A DNA stretch of 64,000 bases from Kitasatospora sp. DSM 101779. Its GTDB lineage: Bacteria; Actinomycetota; Actinomycetes; Streptomycetales; Streptomycetaceae. The notes under the pieces were generated by a model. It saw only the letters and a program-made list of their open reading frames with translations. It was not told where the DNA came from and did not search any database. This document shows, piece after piece, positions 1 to 7,880 of the stretch. The stretch covers positions 4,563,743 through 4,627,742 of the forward strand of contig NZ_JAHTIK010000001.1 in assembly GCF_025655475.1 (NCBI RefSeq). The letters are read 5' to 3'. Made by a program: the position numbers and the translations under genes. Position 1 is the stretch's first letter, and each line of letters starts with the position of its first letter.

Positions 1-118
1 CCCGCCGATCGGGTCGGTGTCCACCGTAGGAACCCCCGAGGGAGACGATGAATGGCTGATCGACTCGATTCGATGTCCGATCGTCTCTTCGTGGCGGACG
101 GGCGGATAGGCTCGCCGG

Positions 119-1045
119 GTGGACATCCTCACCGACGCCGTCGCCTCCGTACGGACCGGGAAGCCCGTCTCCGCCCGCACCGACTGCCGGGCGCCCTGGG
201 GCCTGCGCTTCGCCGAGCAGGCAGGCGCCGGCTTCCACGTGGTGCTCTCCGGCACCTGCTGGCTGATCGAGCCGGGCGGCGCGGCCACCCCGCTCGGCCC
301 CGGCGACATCGTCTTCGCGCGCAGCGGACGCGAGCACGTCCTCGCCGACGACCCCGGCTCCCCGGTCGTCGACTACCGGGCCGACCTCAGCTGGCCCCGG
401 CTGCCGGAACCGAGCCCCGCCGATCCCGGCACCGGCCCGGCCACCTCGATCCTCTGCGGCTCCTACCTCCTCGACCAGGAGCGCCCGCACCCGCTGGTCG
501 CCACCCTGCCCCCGCTGATCCACCTGCCGGCCCGGCGCGGCCGCCACACCGCGCTCGCCTCCGCCGTCGACCTGCTCGCCGCCGAACTGGAGCAGCCCGG
601 CCCCGGCTCCGACGGCATCGTCGCCCAGCTGATCGACCTGCTGCTGCTCTACATCCTGCGCGCCTGGCTCGACGAACAGCCGGACGCCGCCGCGGTCGGC
701 TGGGCCGCCGCCCTGCGCGACCCCGCGATCGCCCCCGCGCTGAAGGCGATCCACGCCGACCCCGGCGGCGCCTGGACGGTCGAGAGTCTCGGCGCCGGCG
801 TCGGCCTCTCCCGGGCGGCGTTCGCCCGCCGGTTCACCGGCCTGGTCGGCGAACCGCCGCTGGCCTATCTCACCCGCTGGCGGATGACCACCGCGGCCGG
901 ACTGCTGCGGCACTCCGACACCCCGATCGCGGTGGTCGGCGACCGGGTCGGCTACCGCTCGGAGTTCGCCTTCGCCAAGGCCTTCAAACGGGCGTACGGG
1001 CTGCCGCCCGGCCAGTACCGGCGCCGGGCCCGAGACGCCGCCTGA
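119..1045 (+). CDS. AraC-family transcriptional regulator with N-terminal cupin
   Basis: Cytoplasmic one-component regulator of 308 residues from a GTG start. Residues 1-200 form a cupin-type sensing region with the pattern of AraC regulators that bind small ligands (WGLRF near 28, a GPGD turn near 80, HVL near 92). Residues 205-305 hold the two helix-turn-helix repeats: SRAAFARRF in the first, then the signature PLAYLTRWRM, and VGYRSEFAFAKAFKR in the second. This matches the AraC subfamily that often controls nearby oxidoreductase or transporter genes. The target gene probably lies upstream of this window, because the next gene encodes an unrelated acidic protein. The family call is secure; the ligand is unknown. 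Confidence 0.88.
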   Translation: MDILTDAVASVRTGKPVSARTDCRAPWGLRFAEQAGAGFHVVLSGTCWLIEPGGAATPLGPGDIVFARSGREHVLADDPGSPVVDYRADLSWPRLPEPSPADPGTGPATSILCGSYLLDQERPHPLVATLPPLIHLPARRGRHTALASAVDLLAAELEQPGPGSDGIVAQLIDLLLLYILRAWLDEQPDAAAVGWAAALRDPAIAPALKAIHADPGGAWTVESLGAGVGLSRAAFARRFTGLVGEPPLAYLTRWRMTTAAGLLRHSDTPIAVVGDRVGYRSEFAFAKAFKRAYGLPPGQYRRRARDAA

Positions 1046-1137
1046 CCCGGGGACGGGCGCCGCCGGCCCACCGCGTCCAACACGCCGAGGTCGGCCGAGG
1101 GGGCGCGTGCGGACGGTCCGCGGCGGATACTGGCGCC

Positions 1138-1362
1138 ATGGTCCAGAACCCAGAGAACCCGGAGTTCCCCGAAGACTACGACGAGGAGTCGCCGGCCGTC
1201 ATGGAGGCGGAGGACGAGGAGCGGGAGGTGGCCGAGCGCCAGGGCGACGAACTGGAGCAACTGCGCGAGCGGCGGGCCCTCGGCGCGGACCAGGCCGACG
1301 ACGGCGACGCCGTCGAGCAGTCCATGGTCGTCTCCCTCGACGAGGACGACTACCGGGACTGA
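1138..1362 (+). CDS. small acidic hypothetical protein
   Basis: A 74-residue, very acidic protein (about a third Asp plus Glu) with no hydrophobic segment. It begins MVQNPENPEFPEDYDEE and ends SLDEDDYRD. Third codon positions are strongly GC-biased in this frame, which supports real coding. The middle (EEREVAERQGDELEQLRERRAL) could form a charged helix. I do not recognise a named family; short acidic proteins of this type are common and uncharacterised in Streptomyces. It is convergent with the large membrane protein gene downstream, with a long inverted repeat between the two stops. Confidence 0.6.
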   Translation: MVQNPENPEFPEDYDEESPAVMEAEDEEREVAERQGDELEQLRERRALGADQADDGDAVEQSMVVSLDEDDYRD

Positions 1363-1393
1363 GGCACGATCCTCAGGGGCGGCGGGAGCCGCT

Positions 1394-1503
1394 CAGGGGC
1401 GCGGGGAACTGCGCAGGCCGGGAGTGGGTACGCCACAGAATTCGGGCCGAGCGCCGATCCGTACGGCAGCCCGATCCGAATTGCGCAGTTCCCCGCGCCC
1501 CTG
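1394..1503. terminator. 22-bp perfect inverted repeat between convergent genes (intergenic repeat family)
   Basis: Arms at 1394-1415 and 1482-1503 are perfect reverse complements (core GGGGCGCGGGGAACTGCGCA), separated by 66 bases. The spacer itself holds a weaker ATTCGG / CCGAAT pairing. The element sits between the stop of a plus-strand gene at 1362 and the stop of a minus-strand gene at 1542, so it could serve as a bidirectional transcription stop. The arm recurs with one change at 25515-25535, so this is a dispersed repeat and not a one-off hairpin. Similar GGGGCGCGGGGAACTGCGC strings are familiar from Streptomyces intergenic regions. Confidence 0.7.
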
Positions 1504-1541
1504 GGGTGCTGCCCTGACGGGTGCTGCATACGGTGCGGGGC

Positions 1542-3917
1542 TTACAGCGCCCGCTGCCGCTGGAGCCAGGTGAAGGCGAGCCAGCCGGGGAGGACCGGCA
1601 GCAGGAAGACCAGCAGCCGGAAGAGCATCACCGCGGCGAAGGCGCTGCCCTGGTCCATGCCGCCGGTGTGCGCCAGGCCCTCCGTCAGCAGGCCCTCCAC
1701 CACGCCCGCGCCGCCCGGCGTGGGTGCGGCGGAGCCGGCCGCGTTTCCGGCCAGGAACACCACGGCGACCGCGCTGAAGGACGGCCGGGCCCCGACCGCC
1801 AGCGCGCAGCAGTACAGGCAGGCCACGAAGGCCGTGGACACCAGCAGTTGGCCGGCGATGCCGGCCGCCAGCTTGCCCGGCTGCTGCAGCAGGTCCAGCA
1901 GCCGCGGCAGCACCTCGGCCCGCAGCGGCCTCAGCAGGCCGGCGATCCGCCGTCGCAGCCAGGGCACCGCGAGCGCGGACAGCAGGACGGCGGCGACCAG
2001 GCCGAGTCCGGCCGCGAGCCAGGCCGGGCTGGGCAGTTCGGTCTGCGGCCCGAGGCCCACCAGGGTGGTGAAGAAGGCGAGTTGCAGCATGTGCAGGGCC
2101 AGGCCGACCAGCTGGGAGGCGCCCACGCTGGAGAGCGCCTGTGCGGTGGGGATCCCGCTTGCCTGCAGGAAGCGGGTGTTCAGCGCGATACCGCCCACCC
2201 CGCCGGGCGACACCAATTTGACGAAGGAGCCCGCCACTTGGGCGGCCAGTGCGCCGCGCGGGTCGAGCCGTTCCGGGACGAAGCCGATGAATCCGAGGGC
2301 GGCCGCGCCGTAGCTGGCGGCCGCCGCCACGACGGCGGCCGAGAGCCAGAGCGGGTCGGCGTCGGCCACCGCGCGGAAGGAGTCCAGGCCGGAGCCGAAC
2401 AGCGCCTGCAGCAGCAGGTACCCGCCGGCCATCCCGGCCGCCACGGTGGCCAGGGTGCGCGGCCTGAGCCGCTCCAGCCGGACGGGTTCCACCGGCGCCT
2501 GCGGGCGCAGCCGCAGCACCTCCGCGCGTATCGCGGCGGCAAGTTCGGGCTGCTCGGCGAGCGCGTCCCGGGTCGCCCGGGGCAGCGCGATCGGCTGCAG
2601 CAGCGGGAGGGCGCCGCCGATCGCGGCAGGCCCGAGCACCGCGGCGCCGGCGGCGACCGTTCGCTCCGCCCCGGCCCGCAGCGCCAGCGCGGTGAGCATC
2701 CCGGCCACGTCCAGGCGCAGCAGCAGTTCGCCGGCCGCGATCTCGCCGTGGGCGAGTTCGGTGAGCTGCACCTCGCCGTCCGGGCCGAGCCGGACGGTGT
2801 CGGGTCCGAGGGTGCGGTGGGCGATGCTGCGCCGGTGCAGCAGCCGCAGTTGCCGCCAGGCGTCGTGCAGGACCTCGTCGGTGACCTCCTCGGCGCGGAC
2901 GCCGCCGAGCGGTCGGCCGGGCAGGTGGCGGTAGGCCACCAGGGCGGCGTCCGGTCCGAGTTCGGCGGCGGCCAGCGGTTCCGGGGTGCGCACCCCGGCC
3001 GCGACGGCGGCGTGCGCCACCAGGGTCTGGTGCTCCAGGCCCTCGCGGAGCGAACGCAGGCCGAGCGGCAGCGGTGCGGTGCGCAGTCGCAGCAGCTGCC
3101 AGACGTGCTGCGGGAGGCCGAGTGCGGCGGCGCGCCGGTCGAGCAGCCGGACGTCCAGGTCGGGGCGGTCCTGGTGCTGGGTCACCAGGTACCGGCAGGG
3201 GCCGGCCACCCGCACGGTGTTCGGGCGGGTTCCGGCGTTGCGCAGGGTGACCCACAGCTGCAGTTCGGACGGCTCGCGGGTGGGTTCGCCGACCGCCCAG
3301 GCGACCAGGTGGGCGGTGGTCCATCCGACCAGCAGGGCGAGCAGCACCGAGAGCGGGGTGGCGTAGCCGGTGAGCAGTCCGGACAGGCCGGCGGCGGTGA
3401 GGGTGGCTGCCAGTGAGGCCCGCCAGCGGGGCAGTCCGCCGGTGCCGACGGCGGTCATGAAGGCCAGTACCGGGGCCAGGTGCCCGTACACCGGGTCGGT
3501 GCGGCCGGGGCCCTCGGGGAAGGGGTGGGTGAGCGCGGTCAGGCCGCCGACCGCGAGGTCGAGCAGGAGCGAGACGGTGTAGGCGAGGACGGCGGCGAGC
3601 ACGCCGTCGGCGACCTGCCGGCCGGCCCGGCGCAGTACCCGGCCGACGGCGAAGGCCAGTGGCACGAGCAGCAGGGCGGCCGCGCTGCAGGCGGCCAGCA
3701 GCCGTACCGGCGGCCGGGGCAGCAGTCCGGTGCCCTCGACGACGTCGGCGTCCAGGCCACCGGCGGTGCCCTGGGCGTACTGGGCGAGCAGCAGGAGCAG
3801 GCCGATCGCGGCGAGCCCGATCAGGGCGCGGATCAGCGCCGCCGGGTGCCGCACCCGGCGGTGACGCGGTGTCGCGGGCGCGGTCCGCAGTTCTCCTGCG
3901 GGGGTCAGCGTGGCCAC
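1542..3917 (-). CDS. membrane protein: kinase-like region fused to lysylphosphatidylglycerol-synthase/flippase-type TM domain
   Basis: A 791-residue membrane protein. The GTG start at 3917 was chosen because a GGGAG ribosome site lies about 9 bases upstream; the frame is open further up without such a site. Residues 1-200 contain several hydrophobic helices. About 210-430 resembles a protein kinase fold, but HRTLGPDTV stands where HRDxxxxN is expected and LTELAHG where DFG is expected, so catalysis is unlikely. Residues 470-780 match the UPF0104/AglD/YbhN family (SFVKLVSPGGVGGIALNTRFL; PTPGGAGVVEGLL), the same membrane fold as the N-terminal part of MprF. A role in lipid or lipid-linked substrate translocation is inferred only. 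It is convergent with the upstream acidic-protein gene. Confidence 0.82.
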   Translation of the reverse strand: MATLTPAGELRTAPATPRHRRVRHPAALIRALIGLAAIGLLLLLAQYAQGTAGGLDADVVEGTGLLPRPPVRLLAACSAAALLLVPLAFAVGRVLRRAGRQVADGVLAAVLAYTVSLLLDLAVGGLTALTHPFPEGPGRTDPVYGHLAPVLAFMTAVGTGGLPRWRASLAATLTAAGLSGLLTGYATPLSVLLALLVGWTTAHLVAWAVGEPTREPSELQLWVTLRNAGTRPNTVRVAGPCRYLVTQHQDRPDLDVRLLDRRAAALGLPQHVWQLLRLRTAPLPLGLRSLREGLEHQTLVAHAAVAAGVRTPEPLAAAELGPDAALVAYRHLPGRPLGGVRAEEVTDEVLHDAWRQLRLLHRRSIAHRTLGPDTVRLGPDGEVQLTELAHGEIAAGELLLRLDVAGMLTALALRAGAERTVAAGAAVLGPAAIGGALPLLQPIALPRATRDALAEQPELAAAIRAEVLRLRPQAPVEPVRLERLRPRTLATVAAGMAGGYLLLQALFGSGLDSFRAVADADPLWLSAAVVAAAASYGAAALGFIGFVPERLDPRGALAAQVAGSFVKLVSPGGVGGIALNTRFLQASGIPTAQALSSVGASQLVGLALHMLQLAFFTTLVGLGPQTELPSPAWLAAGLGLVAAVLLSALAVPWLRRRIAGLLRPLRAEVLPRLLDLLQQPGKLAAGIAGQLLVSTAFVACLYCCALAVGARPSFSAVAVVFLAGNAAGSAAPTPGGAGVVEGLLTEGLAHTGGMDQGSAFAAVMLFRLLVFLLPVLPGWLAFTWLQRQRAL

Positions 3918-4161
3918 GCGGCATGCTCCCACATCCCCCGGACGGGGGAGTGCGACGCCGGTCACGGGATCCGTTCGCCCGCCGGGCCGCCCGCCGTGCG
4001 TGCGTCTGGGCCGGGTGTCCGGGCCGGAGGTGCGGCCCGGCCGGCCGGGGGTGCAGGGAGGAGTGAAAACGCTAAAATCCGGACATAACACCCCGTGCGG
4101 CCGGCGTTCCCGAGCCCCGCGGCCCCCCGCGGGCGGCCCGGCTGCCGAAGGGAGGCCGACC

Positions 4162-4440
4162 ATGGCCAAGCAGACCACGGGCAAGATGACCAAGCTCCGC
4201 CGCGGCACCCAGGAACTCCTCGAACGCCGCGGTATGGCGAGCAATCCGGGCCCGCTCGCCCCGCAGATGCACACCGACACCGCCTCCGCCGCCCGCAGTG
4301 GGCCGTACTTCGGCGACGCGATGTTCAGTCACGGCGGGCGCCGCGCCTCCACCACTGCCGGGCCGATGGCCGGCGTCGCCCACCACGTCGAACTGCCGGG
4401 CCACCGGCACCGCGGCGCCGAGAAGCACTCGGCGCACTGA
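4162..4440 (+). CDS. hypothetical protein, 92 aa
   Basis: A basic 92-residue protein from an ATG preceded by GGGAGG (about 8 bases upstream). The N-terminus (MAKQTTGKMTKLRRGTQELL) is Lys/Arg-rich and may be helical; the rest is rich in Gly, Ser and His (VAHHVELPGHRHRG near the C-terminus) and looks unstructured. There is no membrane segment or signal peptide. I do not recognise a family. It is divergent from the membrane protein gene at 3917, with 244 bases between the starts, and is followed by a GC-rich hairpin (4459-4488). Confidence 0.55.
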   Translation: MAKQTTGKMTKLRRGTQELLERRGMASNPGPLAPQMHTDTASAARSGPYFGDAMFSHGGRRASTTAGPMAGVAHHVELPGHRHRGAEKHSAH

Positions 4441-4458
4441 GCCCCCGCCCGTACCCGT

Positions 4459-4488
4459 CCGCGCCCCGCCGGCGACGACGGGGCGCGG
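4459..4488 (+). terminator. GC-rich hairpin after the 92-aa gene
   Basis: Perfect 10-bp stem (CCGCGCCCCG / CGGGGCGCGG) with a 10-base loop, starting 19 bases after the stop codon at 4440. There is no T-run, as is usual for Streptomyces terminators. The NUDIX gene starts about 90 bases further on. Confidence 0.5.
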
Positions 4489-4577
4489 CCGTGCGCCGCC
4501 GCGGAAGGACGCCGATGCGGAAGAGTGGGGCACCGTGCCGCCGCCCGGCGGCCGTTCCCGACGCGGAGGAGCACCGC

Positions 4578-5072
4578 ATGTCCGACAGCCCCCTGCTGCA
4601 GACCCGTGAGGAGTGGCTCGCCTCGCTGCCCAGGGTGTACGCGGCCGCCGGCTGCCTGATCACCGACCCGCAGGGCCGGGTGCTGATCGTCAAGGCCGGC
4701 TACCGCGAGCACTGGCAGTTCGTCGGCGGCACCGTCGACCTCGGCGAGAACCCGCAGCAGTGCGCCACCCGCGAACTGCACGAGGAGACCGGCATCGAGA
4801 AGGAGGCCGGCGAGCTGCTGGCCGTCGCCTGGACCAACCCGTCCGGCGAACTCGACCACCCCGCCTGCCACTTCCTCTTCGACCTGGGGACCCTGCCGGC
4901 CGACACCCCGATCACCCTGCCCGCCGGCGAACTCGACGACCACCGCTGGGCGGAGGTCGACGAGGCGCTCGAACTCCTCGGCCCGGCCCGCTCGCTGCGC
5001 CTGTCGGCCGGCCTCGCCGCCCGCGCCGACGGCCGCACCAGGATCGTCACCAGCCCGGTCAGCGGTCTCTGA
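4578..5072 (+). CDS. NUDIX hydrolase
   Basis: Cytosolic pyrophosphohydrolase of 164 residues. The full Nudix box is present around residues 50-73: GGTVDLGENPQQC followed by ATRELHEETGI, which gives the REUxEExGU metal-binding glutamates. The N-terminal strand AAGCLITDPQGRVLIVKAGYR and the Trp-containing C-terminal part (DDHRWAEVDEALELL) are typical of the MutT/ADP-ribose pyrophosphatase-like clan. The substrate cannot be told from the sequence. The ATG has a GGAGGAG ribosome site 8 bases upstream. The stop codon lies inside a 14-bp tandem duplication (5059-5095). The gene is convergent with the acetyltransferase at 5116. Confidence 0.9.
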   Translation: MSDSPLLQTREEWLASLPRVYAAAGCLITDPQGRVLIVKAGYREHWQFVGGTVDLGENPQQCATRELHEETGIEKEAGELLAVAWTNPSGELDHPACHFLFDLGTLPADTPITLPAGELDDHRWAEVDEALELLGPARSLRLSAGLAARADGRTRIVTSPVSGL

Positions 5073-5095
5073 TCAGCGGTCTCTGATCAGCGGTC
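5059..5095. repeat. 14-bp tandem repeat across the NUDIX stop codon
   Basis: TCAGCGGTCTCTGA occurs at 5059-5072 and 5073-5086, with a partial third copy (TCAGCGGTC) at 5087-5095. The first copy supplies the last codons and the TGA of the NUDIX gene. The additional copies fall in the short gap before the convergent acetyltransferase gene, so they look like replication-slippage duplications with no coding effect. Confidence 0.8.
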
Positions 5096-5115
5096 GTCGA
5101 GCAGCGGTCGCAGCC

Positions 5116-5562
5116 TCACAGGACGAGCTTGAAGCCGTCGTGGCTGCGCTCGAACCCCAGCGAGGCGTAGAAGCGGTGCGCCTCCGTCCGGCGCTTGTTG
5201 CTGGTCAACTGGACGAGGCCGCAACCCTGTTCGCGGGCCCGGTCGATCGCCCGGGCCAGCAGCAGCCGGCCCAGCCCGCCGCCGCGCCGGTCGGCCCGGA
5301 CCCGGACGGCCTCGATCAGCGCCCGCTCGGCCCCGCCCCGGCCGAGGCCGGGGATGCGGGTCAGCTGCAGACAGCCGAGCACGGTGCCGTCGCCCTCGTC
5401 GAGCACCAGCAGTTCGTTGCGCGGGTCCGCCTCGATGGCGGCGAAGGCCGTTTCGTACGCTGCCCCGACCTGCACCGAGGCCGGATCGGTGACAGCGGAT
5501 TCGTCGGCGAGCAGGGCGAGCACGGCGGGCAGGTCGCCGCGGGCGGCGGTACGGACGATCAC
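5116..5562 (-). CDS. GNAT family N-acetyltransferase
   Basis: A 148-residue GCN5-related acetyltransferase. The acetyl-CoA loop is VRADRRGGGLGRLLL (Q/RxxGxG/A type), preceded by the beta-4 strand ERALIEAVRV and followed by the hallmark C-terminal segment NKRRTEAHRFYASLGFE. Acceptor substrate unknown. The GTG start at 5562 has no convincing ribosome site (the preceding bases read ACTCCCCCT), so the message may be leaderless. The start lies only 16 bases from that of the divergent GNAT gene at 5579, so the two must share promoter DNA. Confidence 0.85.
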   Translation of the reverse strand: MIVRTAARGDLPAVLALLADESAVTDPASVQVGAAYETAFAAIEADPRNELLVLDEGDGTVLGCLQLTRIPGLGRGGAERALIEAVRVRADRRGGGLGRLLLARAIDRAREQGCGLVQLTSNKRRTEAHRFYASLGFERSHDGFKLVL

Positions 5563-5578
5563 AGGGGGAGTCTGGCAG

Positions 5579-6148
5579 ATGGAGATCCTGGAGTACCCGG
5601 AGGCCGAGGTGCCGGCCGGGCTGCGCGCCCAGGTCTGGGCCCTGCAGGAGCAGGCCTGGCCCACCGGCGGGCCCGACCCCGGGGTCAGCCACGACCGGGC
5701 GCTCGACCCGCGGAGCATGCTGCTGGTCGACGGGCCGCGGGTGGTGGCCGCCCTCGACCTGCTCGGCAAGGAACTCCGGCACCGCGGCGAGGTGTTCGCC
5801 GTGCGCGGCCTGTCCGCGGTGGTCACCGACCCGGCCGTCCGGGGGCGGGGTCACGGGCTGGCGCTCGTCACGGCGGCCCGTGCGCGGATCGCCGCGCTCG
5901 GCGCCGACCTCGGCCTGTTCACCTGCGACCGGCCGCTGTGCGGGTTCTACGAGCGGGCCGGCTGGGAGGTGCTGCCCGGCGCCGTCCTGGTCGGCGGTAC
6001 GGCGAAGGAGCCCTTCCCGAGCGACCGGCCGGGCTTCGACAAGGTGGTCCTCGCCGGGTTCTTCTCCGCGCACGGCCGGGCCGGCCGGAGCGGCTTCGAC
6101 CGTGCCCGGATCGACCTCCACCCGGGCACGGTCGACCGCCTCTGGTAG
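5579..6148 (+). CDS. GNAT family N-acetyltransferase
   Basis: An acetyltransferase-like protein of 189 residues, starting at an ATG with GGGGGAG 8 bases upstream. The CoA-binding motif is VRGRGHGLAL around residues 87-96 (RGxGxG/A), followed by helix VTAARARIAAL and the C-terminal strand/helix pair FTCDRPLCGFYERAGWEV. The remaining C-terminal 50 residues are not typical of the smallest GNATs. Substrate unknown. It is head-to-head with another GNAT gene at 5562, and convergent with the phosphatase gene at 6167. Confidence 0.82.
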   Translation: MEILEYPEAEVPAGLRAQVWALQEQAWPTGGPDPGVSHDRALDPRSMLLVDGPRVVAALDLLGKELRHRGEVFAVRGLSAVVTDPAVRGRGHGLALVTAARARIAALGADLGLFTCDRPLCGFYERAGWEVLPGAVLVGGTAKEPFPSDRPGFDKVVLAGFFSAHGRAGRSGFDRARIDLHPGTVDRLW

Positions 6149-6166
6149 CCGGCCCCGCCCGGGCGG

Positions 6167-6862
6167 TCAGCCCAGCAGCCGAGTCCGGACCGCCGCGGTG
6201 TCGGCCGGCGGCAGGAAGGCGGCCGGCTCGAACTCGGCGATCGTCTCCAGCAGCGCCGCCTCGGCCGTGGTGCCGGCCCGGTCCAGTACCGCCTCGATCT
6301 CGGCGGTCTCGTCGGGGCGGCCCAGCATCGCCCAGAGCGGACGCAGGTTGCCGGCGCTCAGCAGGTAGTCGTCGACGATCGCGTCGGCCGTCACCCCGGC
6401 CAGCGCGAGCAGCACCAGGGCGGCGAGCCCGGTGCGGTCGCGGCCCGCCCCGCAGTGCACCACCACACCGCCGGGCGCCGCCCGGCCGACCGCGGCCACC
6501 ACCTCCGCCACCGCGCGCGGGCAGTGGTCCAGGTACGGCCGGAAGGCCAGCGGGGTGCCGTCCAGGCCGCCGAACCGGGCCCACCAGTCAGGTCCGGCCA
6601 GCTCGTCCAGCGGCACCCGCACCAGCTCCACGCCGTCCGGGCGCTCCAGCAGCGGCCGGTACTCCTCCTCGTTGCGCAGGTCGATCACGGTGCGGATCCC
6701 GTACGCCTGCAGTGCGGCCCAGCCCTCGGCGGTCAGCCGGTCCAGGTTGTCGGCGCGGACGACGGCCCCCCGCCGGGTCCGCCGGCCGTCCCGGGTGGGC
6801 AGCCCGCCGAGCTCGCGCACATTGAGGCAGCCGTCCCACACCAGGCGCCGGTCGTCCGTCAT
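6167..6862 (-). CDS. tyrosine/serine protein phosphatase (PTP family)
   Basis: A 231-residue phosphatase. The catalytic P-loop HCGAGRDRTG (CxxxxxR-T) lies near residue 138, with the N-terminal signature NVRELGGLPTRDGR and the strand RTVIDLRNEEE that characterise the Y_phosphatase3 / MptpB-like family. This family dephosphorylates phosphotyrosine or phosphoserine and, in some members, phosphoinositides. No signal peptide is seen, so it should act in the cytosol unless exported in another way. The start is the ATG at 6862. Nothing in the flanking genes names the substrate. Confidence 0.9.
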   Translation of the reverse strand: MTDDRRLVWDGCLNVRELGGLPTRDGRRTRRGAVVRADNLDRLTAEGWAALQAYGIRTVIDLRNEEEYRPLLERPDGVELVRVPLDELAGPDWWARFGGLDGTPLAFRPYLDHCPRAVAEVVAAVGRAAPGGVVVHCGAGRDRTGLAALVLLALAGVTADAIVDDYLLSAGNLRPLWAMLGRPDETAEIEAVLDRAGTTAEAALLETIAEFEPAAFLPPADTAAVRTRLLG

Positions 6863-6974
6863 GTCCCGTTCCCCCCATGCCGTTGCGGGGGTCCCTGCGA
6901 ATCCCCCGGAGATCAGACTCCCGGGGGTGCACCGATGGTTCCCCCGGCACCGTCCGGCACCGGCGCCCGGCCGC

Positions 6975-7664
6975 TCAGGCGCCGAAGGACCAGAGGTCCC
7001 GGCCGGCCGTGTCGCGGCAGCCGACGGCGGCGAAGCGGGTGTCGCCGACCGAGAGGAAGCCGGTGGCGGCGCCGCGGAGCACCTCGCGGGCGACCGGGTC
7101 CGCCGGCGACCAGTCGCCGTACAGCCGCAGCGTCCGGCCGGTCAGCTCGGTCCGGCGGATCGGGGCGACGTCGGCGAGCCGCAGCGCCGCGTTGACGTCC
7201 ACCAGCTCCTCGGGCGCGAGGTAGCCCTCGGTGGCCCCGGAGGCCGTCTCCAGGCGGCGGAGCAGCTCGGGCAGCCCGTAGTGGCGGACGGCCGACACCG
7301 TGTCCTGGACGGCGACCGCCCAGCGCGGGCCGGGGGTGATCTGCCACCACACGTCGCCGCCGACCGGTAGCAGCCCGCCGATCCCGGTCCGCCAGGACTC
7401 CAGACCGGTGACCGCGTTCGGGTTCGGCCGCAGTGCCCGCCGGGACCGGTCGGCCGCCCAGGCCGACTTGGGGGTGAGCCCGAGGTTCACGGTGTAGCGG
7501 ACGAGGTGGTCGTCGGCGACACCGAGCTCGATACCCAGCAGCGCCCAGTGCTCCTCGTCGGGCAGGGCGAAGGTGTGCCGCCAGCCGGTGAAGCCCATGG
7601 CGCGCAGGGCGGGCGCGAGATGGTCGCGCATGCCCTCCGCGAAGAGCGTCCGGGCAGTGGTCAT
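6975..7664 (-). CDS. DUF4304-like hypothetical protein
   Basis: A 229-residue soluble protein of unknown role. The opening region reads RDHLAPALRAMGFTGWRHTF followed by LLGIELG and VNLGLTPKSAW; this pattern of a long N-terminal helix and an antiparallel sheet resembles DUF4304 proteins, which often occur near toxin-immunity or defence genes, though none is visible here. ATG at 7664 was chosen; an adjacent in-frame GTG at 7667 is equally possible, with AGGAC just upstream. It is divergent from the ECF sigma gene, with 216 bases between the starts. Confidence 0.6.
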   Translation of the reverse strand: MTTARTLFAEGMRDHLAPALRAMGFTGWRHTFALPDEEHWALLGIELGVADDHLVRYTVNLGLTPKSAWAADRSRRALRPNPNAVTGLESWRTGIGGLLPVGGDVWWQITPGPRWAVAVQDTVSAVRHYGLPELLRRLETASGATEGYLAPEELVDVNAALRLADVAPIRRTELTGRTLRLYGDWSPADPVAREVLRGAATGFLSVGDTRFAAVGCRDTAGRDLWSFGA

Positions 7665-7880
7665 CACGGTGTCCTGAGGGTAGGCGGGGTCCGGTGGGTG
7701 GGCGGGACCGGGCGGGCCGCGAGGGGGTGGAGCGGCCCGGTCCAACGTATGCCCCGGTCACCTCTGTCGGCTGCGGACGAATGACAGCCGCTGCCAGGAC
7801 ATTGGTCCCGTCGGCCGCGGACCTCGGGCCCGCACCGCGGACCTCGCCCCTGTCGCCCCACGGCCGCACCGTGATGGCCC

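Noticed and set aside
1..118. Possible gene end or start at the left edge
   Set aside because: Only short frames occur; the start of the AraC gene at 119 explains the coding bias that follows.
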